A stretch of 28,360 nt of DNA, from positions 1 to 28,360 of the forward strand of contig JALOAJ010000030.1 of NCBI GenBank assembly GCA_023228885.1, read 5' to 3'. The first letter of the stretch is position 1, and each line of letters begins with the position of its first letter. Shown here piece by piece: positions 1 through 8,201 of the stretch. A program made the translations under genes and the position numbers. Below the pieces are notes generated by a model, which worked only from the letters and a program-made list of their open reading frames with translations, was not told the origin of the DNA and searched no databases. The stretch comes from Bacillota bacterium (GTDB lineage: Bacteria > Bacillota > Clostridia > Monoglobales > Firm-18).

Positions 1-1350
1 CCCTGCAATCTCAATCTGCAATTTAGCCATTACATTATTTGCAACAATAGCCTTCGCCGCCATATACTCTTGGTTTATTTCCGCCATCGTCCTATGGCTG
101 CCCTCTGCTTGGTCTGTGTGGTACTTGAAAACCAGCTCATTGCGCTTGACCCTTAATGTGTTAATGTTTTTAAAGTCGTCCTTGTTAAAGTGCTTATAGT
201 TTTCTATGTTTTGATAAAACTTGTATGACGCTGTTTGGTTAAAGTTGCCCAAATATTGGTTAAGCCTTGCCCAAACAGAGGTTGCAGACACATTTATCGC
301 TATTGCATTAGTATTGGGCTTGTATTGTTCACCCCTTGCCAAAGCTAACGCAATGTTTTTGCTTTCGTGCAAAGCTGTCGAGGTCACGCCGAAAGCTAAA
401 GTCCCGGGAGCTTCTGCAATCCCCTTTACGGCGCTTGCCGAAAGCCCTGTTGCTGCAAGCCTGTTCAAAACCGCATTGCCTATCGCCACACTTGCATTGC
501 CGCCTAAATACCCTGCCATGCCGCCAACAACCGTATTCACTATTGTATCGGTTGTTTTTTTGCCAATATTTTTGCTCCAATCTTCCGATAATGCAGTTTT
601 TGCTCCACTTATTCCCCCAAATGTAACGGCAGTTGAAATCGCCCTTTGCGTTTGGAAAGGCAATGTTACAAATTTAGGCATTTTCAAAAGAGCGCTGTTA
701 ACAAGACCCTGCGCCAACACAAGGCTTGCCGCACCGCCCACAACGCTGCCGCCAAGTGCTGCTATTGGGTGTTCGGCTTTCGCTTTAGCCAGTTGCTTTG
801 ATGGCAAAATTGTGTCAAGCTTGCCCACATAATCGCCGATGTCGGAATGTTTAAGCTGCATTTTAGTAGACCAATCGGCAGCTTTTTTAGCAAGCCCCAA
901 AGTTGCGTTATCAAAAAATGTTGATACTGCAGTCGATGCTGCGCCGGTCTTTTTCCGAGCCTCATTTTGCCATGCCAAAAATTCAAGTTTTTCAGCTTCT
1001 TTCCCATACTCAAAAGCTGTGCTTGGGCGAATACCTCGCCATTTGTTATCCCTTAGCCATCGCATATAAGCCTTGTTATCGAATTCTGTCGGGTGTATGC
1101 CATATTTAGTCATCACAGGATGCTTTAAATTTACATCCCTCCTTGGTTCTAACACCGCATCTACGGGCGGCGGTAATTTAGGGCGGCTGCTTGCACCTGT
1201 CAGCCGCTCTATGTCTGTTGGTTGATTAAACATAAAATTATTGGTCAATGCAGGTATAATTGGCAGTATCCCTTGAAGCTTTTGTTTATCTGTCCCACCC
1301 CAAAAATTCAGCTTGTTGTAGTCAACCCCTTTAAAATTTATTTTTGCCAC
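1..1350 (-). CDS. Partial unrecognised protein with glycine-rich hydrophobic segments (3' end outside window)
   Basis: Reading the minus strand from a GTG at 1350-1348 gives 450 uninterrupted codons to the left edge, so the true length is unknown. The GTG follows an AAGGAGG box (1358-1362 core) by 7 nt, and an extended -10 promoter lies about 90 bp upstream; both support the start. Residues 1-195 are mixed, with a proline-rich patch (57-63) and a charged, probably helical part (110-165). Residues 196-222 and 267-295 are hydrophobic with repeated GG/GxxxG spacing (LGGSVVGGAAS, VVGGMAGYLGG), a glycine-zipper-like pattern seen in membrane-inserting segments. Residues 370-450 are polar and probably helical. 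There is no signal peptide and no catalytic motif I recognise. A phage virion or ejection protein, or the front part of a polymorphic toxin, would fit the composition, but this is a guess. I am confident that it is coding and not about what it does. Confidence 0.75.
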   Translation of the reverse strand, partial: MAKINFKGVDYNKLNFWGGTDKQKLQGILPIIPALTNNFMFNQPTDIERLTGASSRPKLPPPVDAVLEPRRDVNLKHPVMTKYGIHPTEFDNKAYMRWLRDNKWRGIRPSTAFEYGKEAEKLEFLAWQNEARKKTGAASTAVSTFFDNATLGLAKKAADWSTKMQLKHSDIGDYVGKLDTILPSKQLAKAKAEHPIAALGGSVVGGAASLVLAQGLVNSALLKMPKFVTLPFQTQRAISTAVTFGGISGAKTALSEDWSKNIGKKTTDTIVNTVVGGMAGYLGGNASVAIGNAVLNRLAATGLSASAVKGIAEAPGTLAFGVTSTALHESKNIALALARGEQYKPNTNAIAINVSATSVWARLNQYLGNFNQTASYKFYQNIENYKHFNKDDFKNINTLRVKRNELVFKYHTDQAEGSHRTMAEINQEYMAAKAIVANNVMAKLQIEIAG

Positions 1351-1374
1351 TATAAAACCTCCTTTTTTTTGCAT

Positions 1375-1411
1375 AACAAAAGCACCCCTCTTGAAAAGGA
1401 GTGCTTTTGTT
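1375..1411 (-). promoter_or_regulatory. Strong hairpin in the 5' leader of the left-edge gene
   Basis: Arms AACAAAAGCAC (1375-1385) and GTGCTTTTGTT (1401-1411) are perfectly complementary. In the minus-strand RNA the inner 15 nt also pair, through G-U wobbles, down to a 3-nt loop; in plus-strand RNA those positions become A-C mismatches. The hairpin is therefore built for the minus transcript. Downstream it is followed by ATGCAAAAAAAA and not a U-run, so it is unlikely to be a terminator for that strand. It ends about 12 nt before the RBS and may stabilise the mRNA or modulate translation. Confidence 0.6.
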
Positions 1412-1441
1412 TGTGCAATATTTAATTTTTTACCCACTATC

Positions 1442-1463
1442 ATTATACCATAAAATAAGTCAA
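1442..1463 (-). promoter_or_regulatory. Extended -10 promoter for the left-edge gene
   Basis: On the minus strand TGGTATAAT (1442-1450) is a perfect extended -10 box. A TTGACT lies at 1458-1463 but only 10 bp from the -10, so it is probably not a working -35. Transcription would start near 1435, giving an ~85 nt leader that includes the hairpin at 1375-1411. The rest of the 1351-1588 gap shows no gene. A weak CCTTTG/CAAAGG inverted repeat (about 1508-1551) lies just after the neighbouring giant gene. Confidence 0.55.
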
Positions 1464-1588
1464 AAATCTTCCGCACTTTTTCCACGGCTTGGAAATGGGT
1501 GGTATGGTCCTTTGGTTATCGATATAAACAGGGCGTGACACAATCAAAGGTTTTATTGTTTAATTGCGCATTTTTTATGTGCCGCATG

Positions 1589-4500
1589 TTAATTTGGCGT
1601 TTCCGCAGCTCGCAACGGCGTAATTTCGTCAAAGTCGCTCCACACCATAACCTTGTAGGCGTCGTACTCAGCATTTGTTATGAATGTTATATCGGTGCCG
1701 TCATATTCTGTTTCTTTAATTTCTGTCAACATATCATCCTTGTACAAAGCTAAAATAACCTTATATCCTGTTAATGTTGTAAGCCTTGAAACAATGTTGA
1801 ATGTTGTTTCCCTGCCCGTTCCTTTAACCACCGTAGTTGTTGTGCATGGTCCGTTTTCCGGAACAACTGTAAGTTTGTAAGTTGCCTTAAATTCATCTTC
1901 TGATTCACGCACAAAGCGTAACACTTCATCATGAGACAAATATTCATAAGTTGGAGCATTGACGCTTATTGGCATAGTCAATGACATATATTCATCGTCT
2001 GCGCCCTTTCCAAATTCAATAGATGAATTATAAGCTGCCTCGCCTAAATACGAAACCTTTAAATAACCCAATTCGTCAGCAATTATTTCTCCGCCGTTTA
2101 TTTTCATCTCCATGCGCATGTATTTCCCTGATGTATCGGCGTTAAACAGTTCTCTTACAGGAGAGGCCGGTTTAACCGTACTTATATCAAAGACACAATC
2201 GTTGTAAGTGATAAAGTATGGCGCTATGCTGCTTGTTCCATTTGCGTTGTTGTACACCGTCAAAAGGTTAGCTGTTGTCGCTCCTTCAGAAAGCCCGAAA
2301 GTAACATTTGTAAATTCATAACTGAACTTCTTATTGTTTATTCTTCCGTCGCCTGAGCTGTCGGCATTATTCATGATTACAATTGCTTTGGTCTTTGTGA
2401 GAATTGTTCCGTTTTTAACGGTAATCGTTGTAGGAAATACTGAAAGTTCGGCGGTGCTCCCGTCATTTGACCACGATTTGGAAGTTGAATCGAAAATCGC
2501 ACCCCGCCCGCCGTTTTGCGATAGTGTAAAGCCTCCCAAATCTATATTAAGCACACCTTGAACCTGTGCTAAATTATTATAATATTCACCGCTGTTAAAA
2601 CTATAATCCCTTCTCAGCAGGATATGCGCTTCCTTCGGATTGTTACCGTATGATGTTCCGTCCCATATATTCTCCGCCAAATAATTTTTTGTTATGCCGA
2701 TAGTCTCTGTACCTACATTTTCACCGTAAAACTGTATACCTGCCGTTACAAAATTTTCATTTTCGCCAAACACTACAAACGGATAGGTTTCCTTGTCTGC
2801 ATATGCTTCCGGGATTGTTCCGTAAGGCGTGTTGAGCGACTCGTAAGTCACAAGCCCGGCTATTGCATCCTCAAGCGCATTCTTTGCATCATTAATCTGC
2901 ACTTGTGACGAATCTTCAGAATTGTACACCCCTTCAGCCCTTGTAAGCGCTGTTGTGAATATTTCAAAGGAGGTGGTGGTGTACGCCTCGGCATTGTATT
3001 TATTCGCTTCTGATATTACAGCCGCAAGTTCCGTCTTGTCAATGGCTGTATCATCAATCTCAAGCCTGTAAATTGCTGTTGTGTCATCCTTTTCTTCTTC
3101 TTCAAAGCGAAGTGTTCCTTCAGACGACGGGTAACCGCCGGTTTGAACCTCTAAATCGGCAGGAACCGCAAGCGATAAAAACTTCGCATTTGCTCCCTTT
3201 TCAAATGTTACAAACGAGTCATAACAAGCGGGGCTTGGCGCTGAAACAGCCAAAGCATCTATATTTTCGGCAGTAATATGCCCGCCGTTTACCGTTATTT
3301 CAAGATGAACATAATATCCTGCCGTATTGGTGTTAAATATCGGATTTACCGTTTGCGGAGCCGATGTCTTTAGGTCAAATGTGCAATTATTATATATAGT
3401 ATAGAAAGGCGCGCTTCTGTCCACAGTATTTCCGCTTGCAATACACTCTGTAAGCAGATTAGCAGTAGTTGCACCTTGCGCAAACCCAAAATTAACATCG
3501 CTGAATTCCATAGTAAAATCCTTATCTGCATTTGGGTAAGCAACTGCTGTGTTTGCAACATTCAGCCGCATAACAGGTTTTTTCCCTACAAGCATGGTGC
3601 CGTTTTTAACCTCAATGTGGGTAGGGAATATTGGCTGATCCCCCGTGGTAACCATAGCCTTAGAACCCGCCCTGAAAATATGTTCGCTGACTGTACCGTT
3701 TGAAAGCGTGTGTCCTCCCAAATCCAAAACCAGCGTCCCTTGAACTTGTGCAAGATTATCATTATATTCGGTTGCCGGGTATGTATAATCCCTTCGCATC
3801 AAAACGAATGCTTCCTTCGGGTTGTCTCCGTAACTGCTTCCGTCCCAGGTATTAGCAAGCAAATAACCTTTTGCTACATTGATTGCGGCGGTAGCAACCT
3901 GTTTACCGTAAAACTCCGCGCTTGCGCCTAAAAAGTATCCATTCTCGTCAAATGCTACAAAAGGATATTCCTCCGCATTCAGATATTCCTCCGGAATTTT
4001 TCCGTATATAGTTGTCGAATCGCTGTTTTCCAGCGTGTAAGTATTATATCCGTTCCCGTTTGCCTCCGCGTTGCCGAACACCGCCATGTTTCCGCTTGCA
4101 AGCCTGAAAGAATCCGTAGACGATACCGCCACCGTTGCCGGAAGGACAAGCAAGGTATAATCACCGTTTCCGTCCGGTTTGTATAAAGTGTTTTTAAAGT
4201 TTTCGTATATGCTTATCCATCTGTATGAGTTAAGCTTTATGCTTCCCCCTGTCACGGTGTACGAAAGGTCAAGGTTCCCTCCCCCTGCCGGAAATATAAC
4301 AATTGAATTTGCAGGCAGGTTCTTATCCGAAATATCAAGCGTGCACCCATTAAGGCTGATGTTTGAAGTAATCGCCTTTGTTGAAGTGTTATTGCTTATC
4401 ACATTTCTTAGCGTGGAATTATTGCTTAGCGTAATATATAAATCCTCAAACGAAATATTAAATTTTCCTTCCGAGTTTCCGTAATCCACAAGCGGAGCCG

Positions 4501-7500
4501 CGCCAAGCGCAACAGTGCCGTTTTTCATGGTCAAATTTGAAAAACCGTCTGCCGTAATCACGCCTCCCGATACATTTGCCGCATTCAGTTTATGATTGCC
4601 AAGGTCTATGACAACCTTGTTAAACCCTGCAAGCGACGGGATTCCCCCATCCAAGGTTACATTTTTCCGCATCATAATGGTTTGACCGCTTGTATAGTTT
4701 TGTATTGCCCCGGCAAGAGAGGGATACTCGCCCACAAGGGTATTTTCCGAATTATAAACTGCCCAAGCCATTTGAGATTGCGGCGCAGTATATCTTCCGC
4801 TTCCGTCGCTGCTTACAGCCAATGAAACCTCGGATATCTCTATGCCAGTTATCTCCTCAACCACCGAAAAAGTTTTTACATAAAGCGGCGCTTCTATACG
4901 GTTTCCGTTCCCGTCTGTTTCCGCACAAACAGGAGCTGCGTGAAACGAAACTACCTTTCTTGCGCCAAGCCCGCTTGTTCCATAGTCGGGCTCATATACT
5001 GCGTATTCTAACTTATATTCATTCCATTCCCCTGCTTTTGTAACAAAGTTATATATACTTCTGTCATAATCCATAAGACCTGTTGCCTGGCCTGTAACTC
5101 CATTCATATTAAGCCTTATTGTTCGGGAAACCGTATCATAGATTTCAAGGGTTACGGTGTATTTTCTTCCATAGTCCTCCGCTGTAATCGTCCCGTTATT
5201 ACCTATCACCGTATTGTTCGACATGGCTTGGGACAAATAATAGTACTCACTGGAATTTCTGACAATGTCGTCCCCGCCCTGTGTGCAAGCGTTCGGGTGA
5301 GCGTTTCCGTTTGTGTTTATGCTTACTTCATAGCTGTTATTAAAATCGCCGCTCTCAATCTTTTTCACATTGGCAAGGCTGCCTTTTGAATAGTTGTTCA
5401 AAGCATTGACGCTGTTTGTGGCTATATCCTTTTTAGGGGATATACGGAATTTTAGTTTCTCCCCCACAGTCTTGTTCTGTATATATTCCGTAATATCAAA
5501 TTCATAGTAACCCGCACCCTTTAAGTAAATACTTCCTAAAAGTGTGCCCGATGTATCGTCAGCACCGCTTACAGCATACAGGTTTGCCGCATTCGCCGCA
5601 TCATTTGACACATAAAACCGTATGCCGCCGTGGTTACTTTCACTTGAAAGGGCGGGGCAGTCAACCTCAAAATAACCGCTTTCATCCGCAGGATAAGCTA
5701 CCGACGATGATTGCTCGGTGCTAAAGCTCATTGTGTAAGCAGCACCCATTTGCACACCATTATCTCCACAGAAGTCCGCAGGGATGGTTAGGGTATATTC
5801 CGTGTTTCCTTTCCATACGGGAGTTGGAGTAAATGTCCATTCCGTATTTCCGAAAGCGGCAGCCCATACTCCCTCTGCCTCGTTCCCGTTTGTGTCGGTT
5901 ATTTTAATAGTTTCTATTTGTTCCGATAAAACAGGTCCGATAAACTTTATAACCACAGGCTCCGTGGTCAAAAGCCCCGGCTCTCCCGAGGACGGCTTGG
6001 TATATATCACATTCACAGCATTACCCTTTAAGTAATAGCCATAAAAGTCAAATATTGCGTTATATGTGTCAACATCATAGTTTACATCATTTCCCACAGT
6101 AATTCTGTGCCCCGTATCTACCTCAAAAAATACAGACGGAATGTCAAGCGTGCGTGTGAGATTGTACATCTCGTTTGAAGTACCCCATTGCGCCTTCCAT
6201 TCGTCTTGAAAGTTACTTGTGAAAAACAGCGGCGAATGCCCTTCTGCTATATCCTGTTGAAGGCTTGCGCAAGACGGAATTATAGCATCCGCATACGACA
6301 GAATTTCGCTGCCGTCGCTATATGTAAGCCATGGCTGCATTTCTCCGCCTTCTATGGCATTCATACCGGTATAAACATCATAGGAATAACCCTCTGTTTT
6401 GCCGTTTCCGTATCTTGTGTTTCCATTATACATTGCAAACTGGCGAGAGTCTGAAATGCCCCTTAGTCTTGCGTCAATAGCCTCGCTCAATGTGGAAAAC
6501 CCGCCCTGCGGCGTTGCTTCCCTAAGCTCCTTGCGACCTAAAAACTGTGTCCATCCACCTTTAGAGTTACCAATAATACCGATTTTTCCGTTTAGTGAGG
6601 TTTCCGCCCTCTCACCGAAGGAACGGAGATATCGCACTACCGCAGTATTTATTTTGTTGTTGTTATATGTATGTATAGCATAATTCATATGGTCGCCCGT
6701 CACATGACCGCTTGCGGCGCCGCCATCAAAATATCCGTAAGAATCATCGCGCGCCATCGGCACAAAGCCATAGTCAAAGCAAGCCAACACAAACCCGTTG
6801 AAAATAAATCCATTATATTGACCATATTTGGCGTCTTTAAGGTTGGATGTAAGTGTGCCGGCTGAATTTGACAGCGCAATAACCGGAACAGGCGTTTCCG
6901 GATTTACCGGATATATTATAGACATTGTTAAATCAAGATTCAACGGGCTCCCATCGGGATTTACGCAGTCTGTGATTTTTTTCGCAAGCGTGTGCTTTAC
7001 CAGTATGTACTCACCATTTGCGTCGGCTGCCCCGTTTTGATTGAGCCACTGCGGCGCGCTTCCGTCAATGCCGTTTTGCGTAGCTTTGCGTGTTCCGTCA
7101 GCATACACCCATTTTACAAGCCTTGTGCCTTTGGTTCCTCTAAAATCATTGTTCCATATCTCAACGATTTTCTCCATCGTTCCATCAGTGCCGTGCTTAT
7201 CGATTTCCCAAAAAATCTGTTCTTCTTTAACATTATAGCCCGCCGGAATAACATAGCTGTTCCAGTATTCGCCCGCCGGAATAATCGTGTTATCGATGCC
7301 AACAATACAGCTGTTCTTCGTCTGCATTGGCGAATAGAAATTCTGCAACGAATAATCAAGCCCCGGAGACACAGCCTTTGCGTTGCCCTTATAACCAAGC
7401 GCCGCCACTATAAAGCCGCGTTCAAGAAAATCTGTTATAATTTCTTCATCCGTTGCTGTGCCTATGCGTTCCATAGCGGTGTCTACTACATAAAGGGCCA

Positions 7501-7768
7501 CCTTTGTGCTATTATATCCGGTAGCCACAGCGCCCTTTGCAGTATCATAAAATACTGATAGCTCCACAGGAACACCTATATAACCATCGTCCGAAATTTG
7601 TTTTGTTTCTCCTATTTTGTATGCCGAAAAAGCAGTTTCAATAGCGTTCATGTCTGTTCCCCCATCCGTTGCGCCGCCTGCGGCAAATACCGGCACGCTT
7701 GACATCGCAATGCACATCATAGCGCAAGCAAGCATAATAGAAGTTGTAGCTTTGAATCTTTTTGACAT
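1589..7768 (-). CDS. Giant secreted modular protein: hydrolase-like, Ig-like, beta-helix-like, FIVAR-like
   Basis: 2059 residues from the ATG at 7766-7768, which has AAAGGGGG 7 nt upstream. The in-frame ATG at 7792 is rejected because it overlaps the -10 box. Residues 1-~30 form a signal peptide (KRFK, hydrophobic core, VFA-A cleavage site). Residues ~280-585 resemble an alpha/beta hydrolase: a strand before ALSNSAG, a G-N-S-K-G nucleophile elbow (Ser ~402) and a late His (~554, DTGH). Residues ~592-684 look like an SbsA-type bacterial Ig domain. Residues ~690-970 are beta-rich. Residues ~1000-1190 have strand/turn repeats suggestive of a beta-helix. Two ~315-residue copies of one module (about 1255-1570 and 1649-1967) flank a FIVAR-like helical linker (~1575-1640). 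The last ~90 residues resemble small C-terminal domains of clostridial exported proteins (ending VMVWSDFDEITPL). There is no LPXTG, SLH repeat, dockerin or transmembrane anchor. It is probably extracellular and may act on or bind a polysaccharide or ester; the substrate is unknown. Confidence 0.85.
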   Translation of the reverse strand: MSKRFKATTSIMLACAMMCIAMSSVPVFAAGGATDGGTDMNAIETAFSAYKIGETKQISDDGYIGVPVELSVFYDTAKGAVATGYNSTKVALYVVDTAMERIGTATDEEIITDFLERGFIVAALGYKGNAKAVSPGLDYSLQNFYSPMQTKNSCIVGIDNTIIPAGEYWNSYVIPAGYNVKEEQIFWEIDKHGTDGTMEKIVEIWNNDFRGTKGTRLVKWVYADGTRKATQNGIDGSAPQWLNQNGAADANGEYILVKHTLAKKITDCVNPDGSPLNLDLTMSIIYPVNPETPVPVIALSNSAGTLTSNLKDAKYGQYNGFIFNGFVLACFDYGFVPMARDDSYGYFDGGAASGHVTGDHMNYAIHTYNNNKINTAVVRYLRSFGERAETSLNGKIGIIGNSKGGWTQFLGRKELREATPQGGFSTLSEAIDARLRGISDSRQFAMYNGNTRYGNGKTEGYSYDVYTGMNAIEGGEMQPWLTYSDGSEILSYADAIIPSCASLQQDIAEGHSPLFFTSNFQDEWKAQWGTSNEMYNLTRTLDIPSVFFEVDTGHRITVGNDVNYDVDTYNAIFDFYGYYLKGNAVNVIYTKPSSGEPGLLTTEPVVIKFIGPVLSEQIETIKITDTNGNEAEGVWAAAFGNTEWTFTPTPVWKGNTEYTLTIPADFCGDNGVQMGAAYTMSFSTEQSSSVAYPADESGYFEVDCPALSSESNHGGIRFYVSNDAANAANLYAVSGADDTSGTLLGSIYLKGAGYYEFDITEYIQNKTVGEKLKFRISPKKDIATNSVNALNNYSKGSLANVKKIESGDFNNSYEVSINTNGNAHPNACTQGGDDIVRNSSEYYYLSQAMSNNTVIGNNGTITAEDYGRKYTVTLEIYDTVSRTIRLNMNGVTGQATGLMDYDRSIYNFVTKAGEWNEYKLEYAVYEPDYGTSGLGARKVVSFHAAPVCAETDGNGNRIEAPLYVKTFSVVEEITGIEISEVSLAVSSDGSGRYTAPQSQMAWAVYNSENTLVGEYPSLAGAIQNYTSGQTIMMRKNVTLDGGIPSLAGFNKVVIDLGNHKLNAANVSGGVITADGFSNLTMKNGTVALGAAPLVDYGNSEGKFNISFEDLYITLSNNSTLRNVISNNTSTKAITSNISLNGCTLDISDKNLPANSIVIFPAGGGNLDLSYTVTGGSIKLNSYRWISIYENFKNTLYKPDGNGDYTLLVLPATVAVSSTDSFRLASGNMAVFGNAEANGNGYNTYTLENSDSTTIYGKIPEEYLNAEEYPFVAFDENGYFLGASAEFYGKQVATAAINVAKGYLLANTWDGSSYGDNPKEAFVLMRRDYTYPATEYNDNLAQVQGTLVLDLGGHTLSNGTVSEHIFRAGSKAMVTTGDQPIFPTHIEVKNGTMLVGKKPVMRLNVANTAVAYPNADKDFTMEFSDVNFGFAQGATTANLLTECIASGNTVDRSAPFYTIYNNCTFDLKTSAPQTVNPIFNTNTAGYYVHLEITVNGGHITAENIDALAVSAPSPACYDSFVTFEKGANAKFLSLAVPADLEVQTGGYPSSEGTLRFEEEEKDDTTAIYRLEIDDTAIDKTELAAVISEANKYNAEAYTTTSFEIFTTALTRAEGVYNSEDSSQVQINDAKNALEDAIAGLVTYESLNTPYGTIPEAYADKETYPFVVFGENENFVTAGIQFYGENVGTETIGITKNYLAENIWDGTSYGNNPKEAHILLRRDYSFNSGEYYNNLAQVQGVLNIDLGGFTLSQNGGRGAIFDSTSKSWSNDGSTAELSVFPTTITVKNGTILTKTKAIVIMNNADSSGDGRINNKKFSYEFTNVTFGLSEGATTANLLTVYNNANGTSSIAPYFITYNDCVFDISTVKPASPVRELFNADTSGKYMRMEMKINGGEIIADELGYLKVSYLGEAAYNSSIEFGKGADDEYMSLTMPISVNAPTYEYLSHDEVLRFVRESEDEFKATYKLTVVPENGPCTTTTVVKGTGRETTFNIVSRLTTLTGYKVILALYKDDMLTEIKETEYDGTDITFITNAEYDAYKVMVWSDFDEITPLRAAETPN
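1868..2824 (-). repeat. Internal module copy B of the giant secreted protein
   Basis: Encodes about residues 1649-1967 and is the second copy of the module described for 3059-4006. A FIVAR-like helical segment of about 65 residues separates the two copies. The copies align over their full length with few gaps, so they are one folding unit and not a short repeat. Confidence 0.8.
3059..4006 (-). repeat. Internal module copy A of the giant secreted protein
   Basis: Encodes about residues 1255-1570 of the 2059-residue protein. It shares with copy B the landmarks YG-IPE-Y, YPFV-F-EN, NPKEA--L-RRDY, NLAQVQG-L--DLGG-TLS, VKNGT, FG--(Q/E)GATTANLLT and L--(A)P. This is protein-level duplication; the DNA of the two copies has diverged, so it is old. 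Repeated LDLGG and VKNGT turns suggest stacked beta strands. Confidence 0.8.
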
Positions 7769-7790
7769 TTTTTCGCCCCCTTTACTTGTC

Positions 7791-7799
7791 ATTATAGCA
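7791..7799 (-). promoter_or_regulatory. Extended -10 promoter of the giant secreted protein gene
   Basis: The minus strand reads TGCTATAAT, a perfect extended -10. Transcription would start near 7784, leaving a leader of only ~16 nt that carries the AAAGGGGG RBS. No good -35 lies at 17 bp; a TTGATT sits 21 bp upstream. Two similar tandem stretches (TTTCcAAGAAAATcA-like) lie at about 7827-7862 and could be an operator, but support is weak. Confidence 0.55.
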
Positions 7800-7969
7800 C
7801 CGAAAAAGCGCTACTGCAATCAACAGTTTCCAAGAAAATCAACGATTTCAAAGAAAATTACCAATCTTTTGATTACAACTAATCCTGCATAACTAATTTA
7901 AATTCAGTTTCGTCTTAATTCTACCATAAGTTTCTTCATAATAATATTAAAAACAGTAGTAAAAAAGCA

Positions 7970-7998
7970 TTGACAAAGCAAAACTGGTAATGTATAAT
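7970..7998 (+). promoter_or_regulatory. Consensus sigma-A promoter for tRNA-Lys
   Basis: TTGACA (7970-7975), a 17 bp spacer and TATAAT (7993-7998): a perfect consensus promoter. The start point near 8005 lies about 12 nt before the mature tRNA 5' end. Confidence 0.9.
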
Positions 7999-8016
7999 AT
8001 TTTTTGTTAATTAAAT

Positions 8017-8092
8017 GCGCCATTAGCTCAGATGGTAGAGCAACTGACTCTTAATCAGTAAGTCCGGGGTTCGAGTCCCCGATGGCGTACCA
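8017..8092 (+). tRNA. tRNA-Lys (anticodon CTT)
   Basis: The cloverleaf is complete: acceptor GCGCCAT/ATGGCGT, D arm GCTC...GAGC, anticodon stem CTGA/TCAG around loop CTCTTAA with anticodon CTT, T arm with GGTTCGAGTCC, then A73 and an encoded CCA (8090-8092). The first acceptor pair is a G1-U72 wobble, which is unusual. It stands alone with its own promoter and terminator, next to the old end of the CRISPR array. Confidence 0.95.
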
Positions 8093-8096
8093 CAAT

Positions 8097-8135
8097 AAAA
8101 CCGCTTAACTGTGAGTGTTAGGCGGTTTTTGTTGT
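8097..8135 (+). terminator. Rho-independent terminator of tRNA-Lys
   Basis: ACCGCTTAAC pairs with GTTAGGCGGT (10 bp including one G-U) around a short loop and is followed by TTTTTGTTGTT. Confidence 0.9.
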
Positions 8136-8201
8136 TCGACTGCGCATTTGGAATAAACTTAAACAATATTCTCGTGGAATACTATATTTTCAAAAAGTGC
8201 T

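Noticed and set aside
221..832. 203-codon plus-strand frame at the left end
   Set aside because: It lies wholly antisense to the minus-strand gene 1-1350, which has a better start, RBS, promoter and composition.
1508..1551. CCTTTG/CAAAGG hairpin followed by TTTTATTGTTT on the plus strand after the giant gene
   Set aside because: It has only six base pairs and a long loop, and no plus-strand gene precedes it; too weak to call a terminator.
8017..8092. tRNA-Lys as an integration site for a mobile element carrying the CRISPR-cas block
   Set aside because: No integrase gene and no second copy of the tRNA 3' end were seen in the window; the cluster ends in ordinary genes on both sides.
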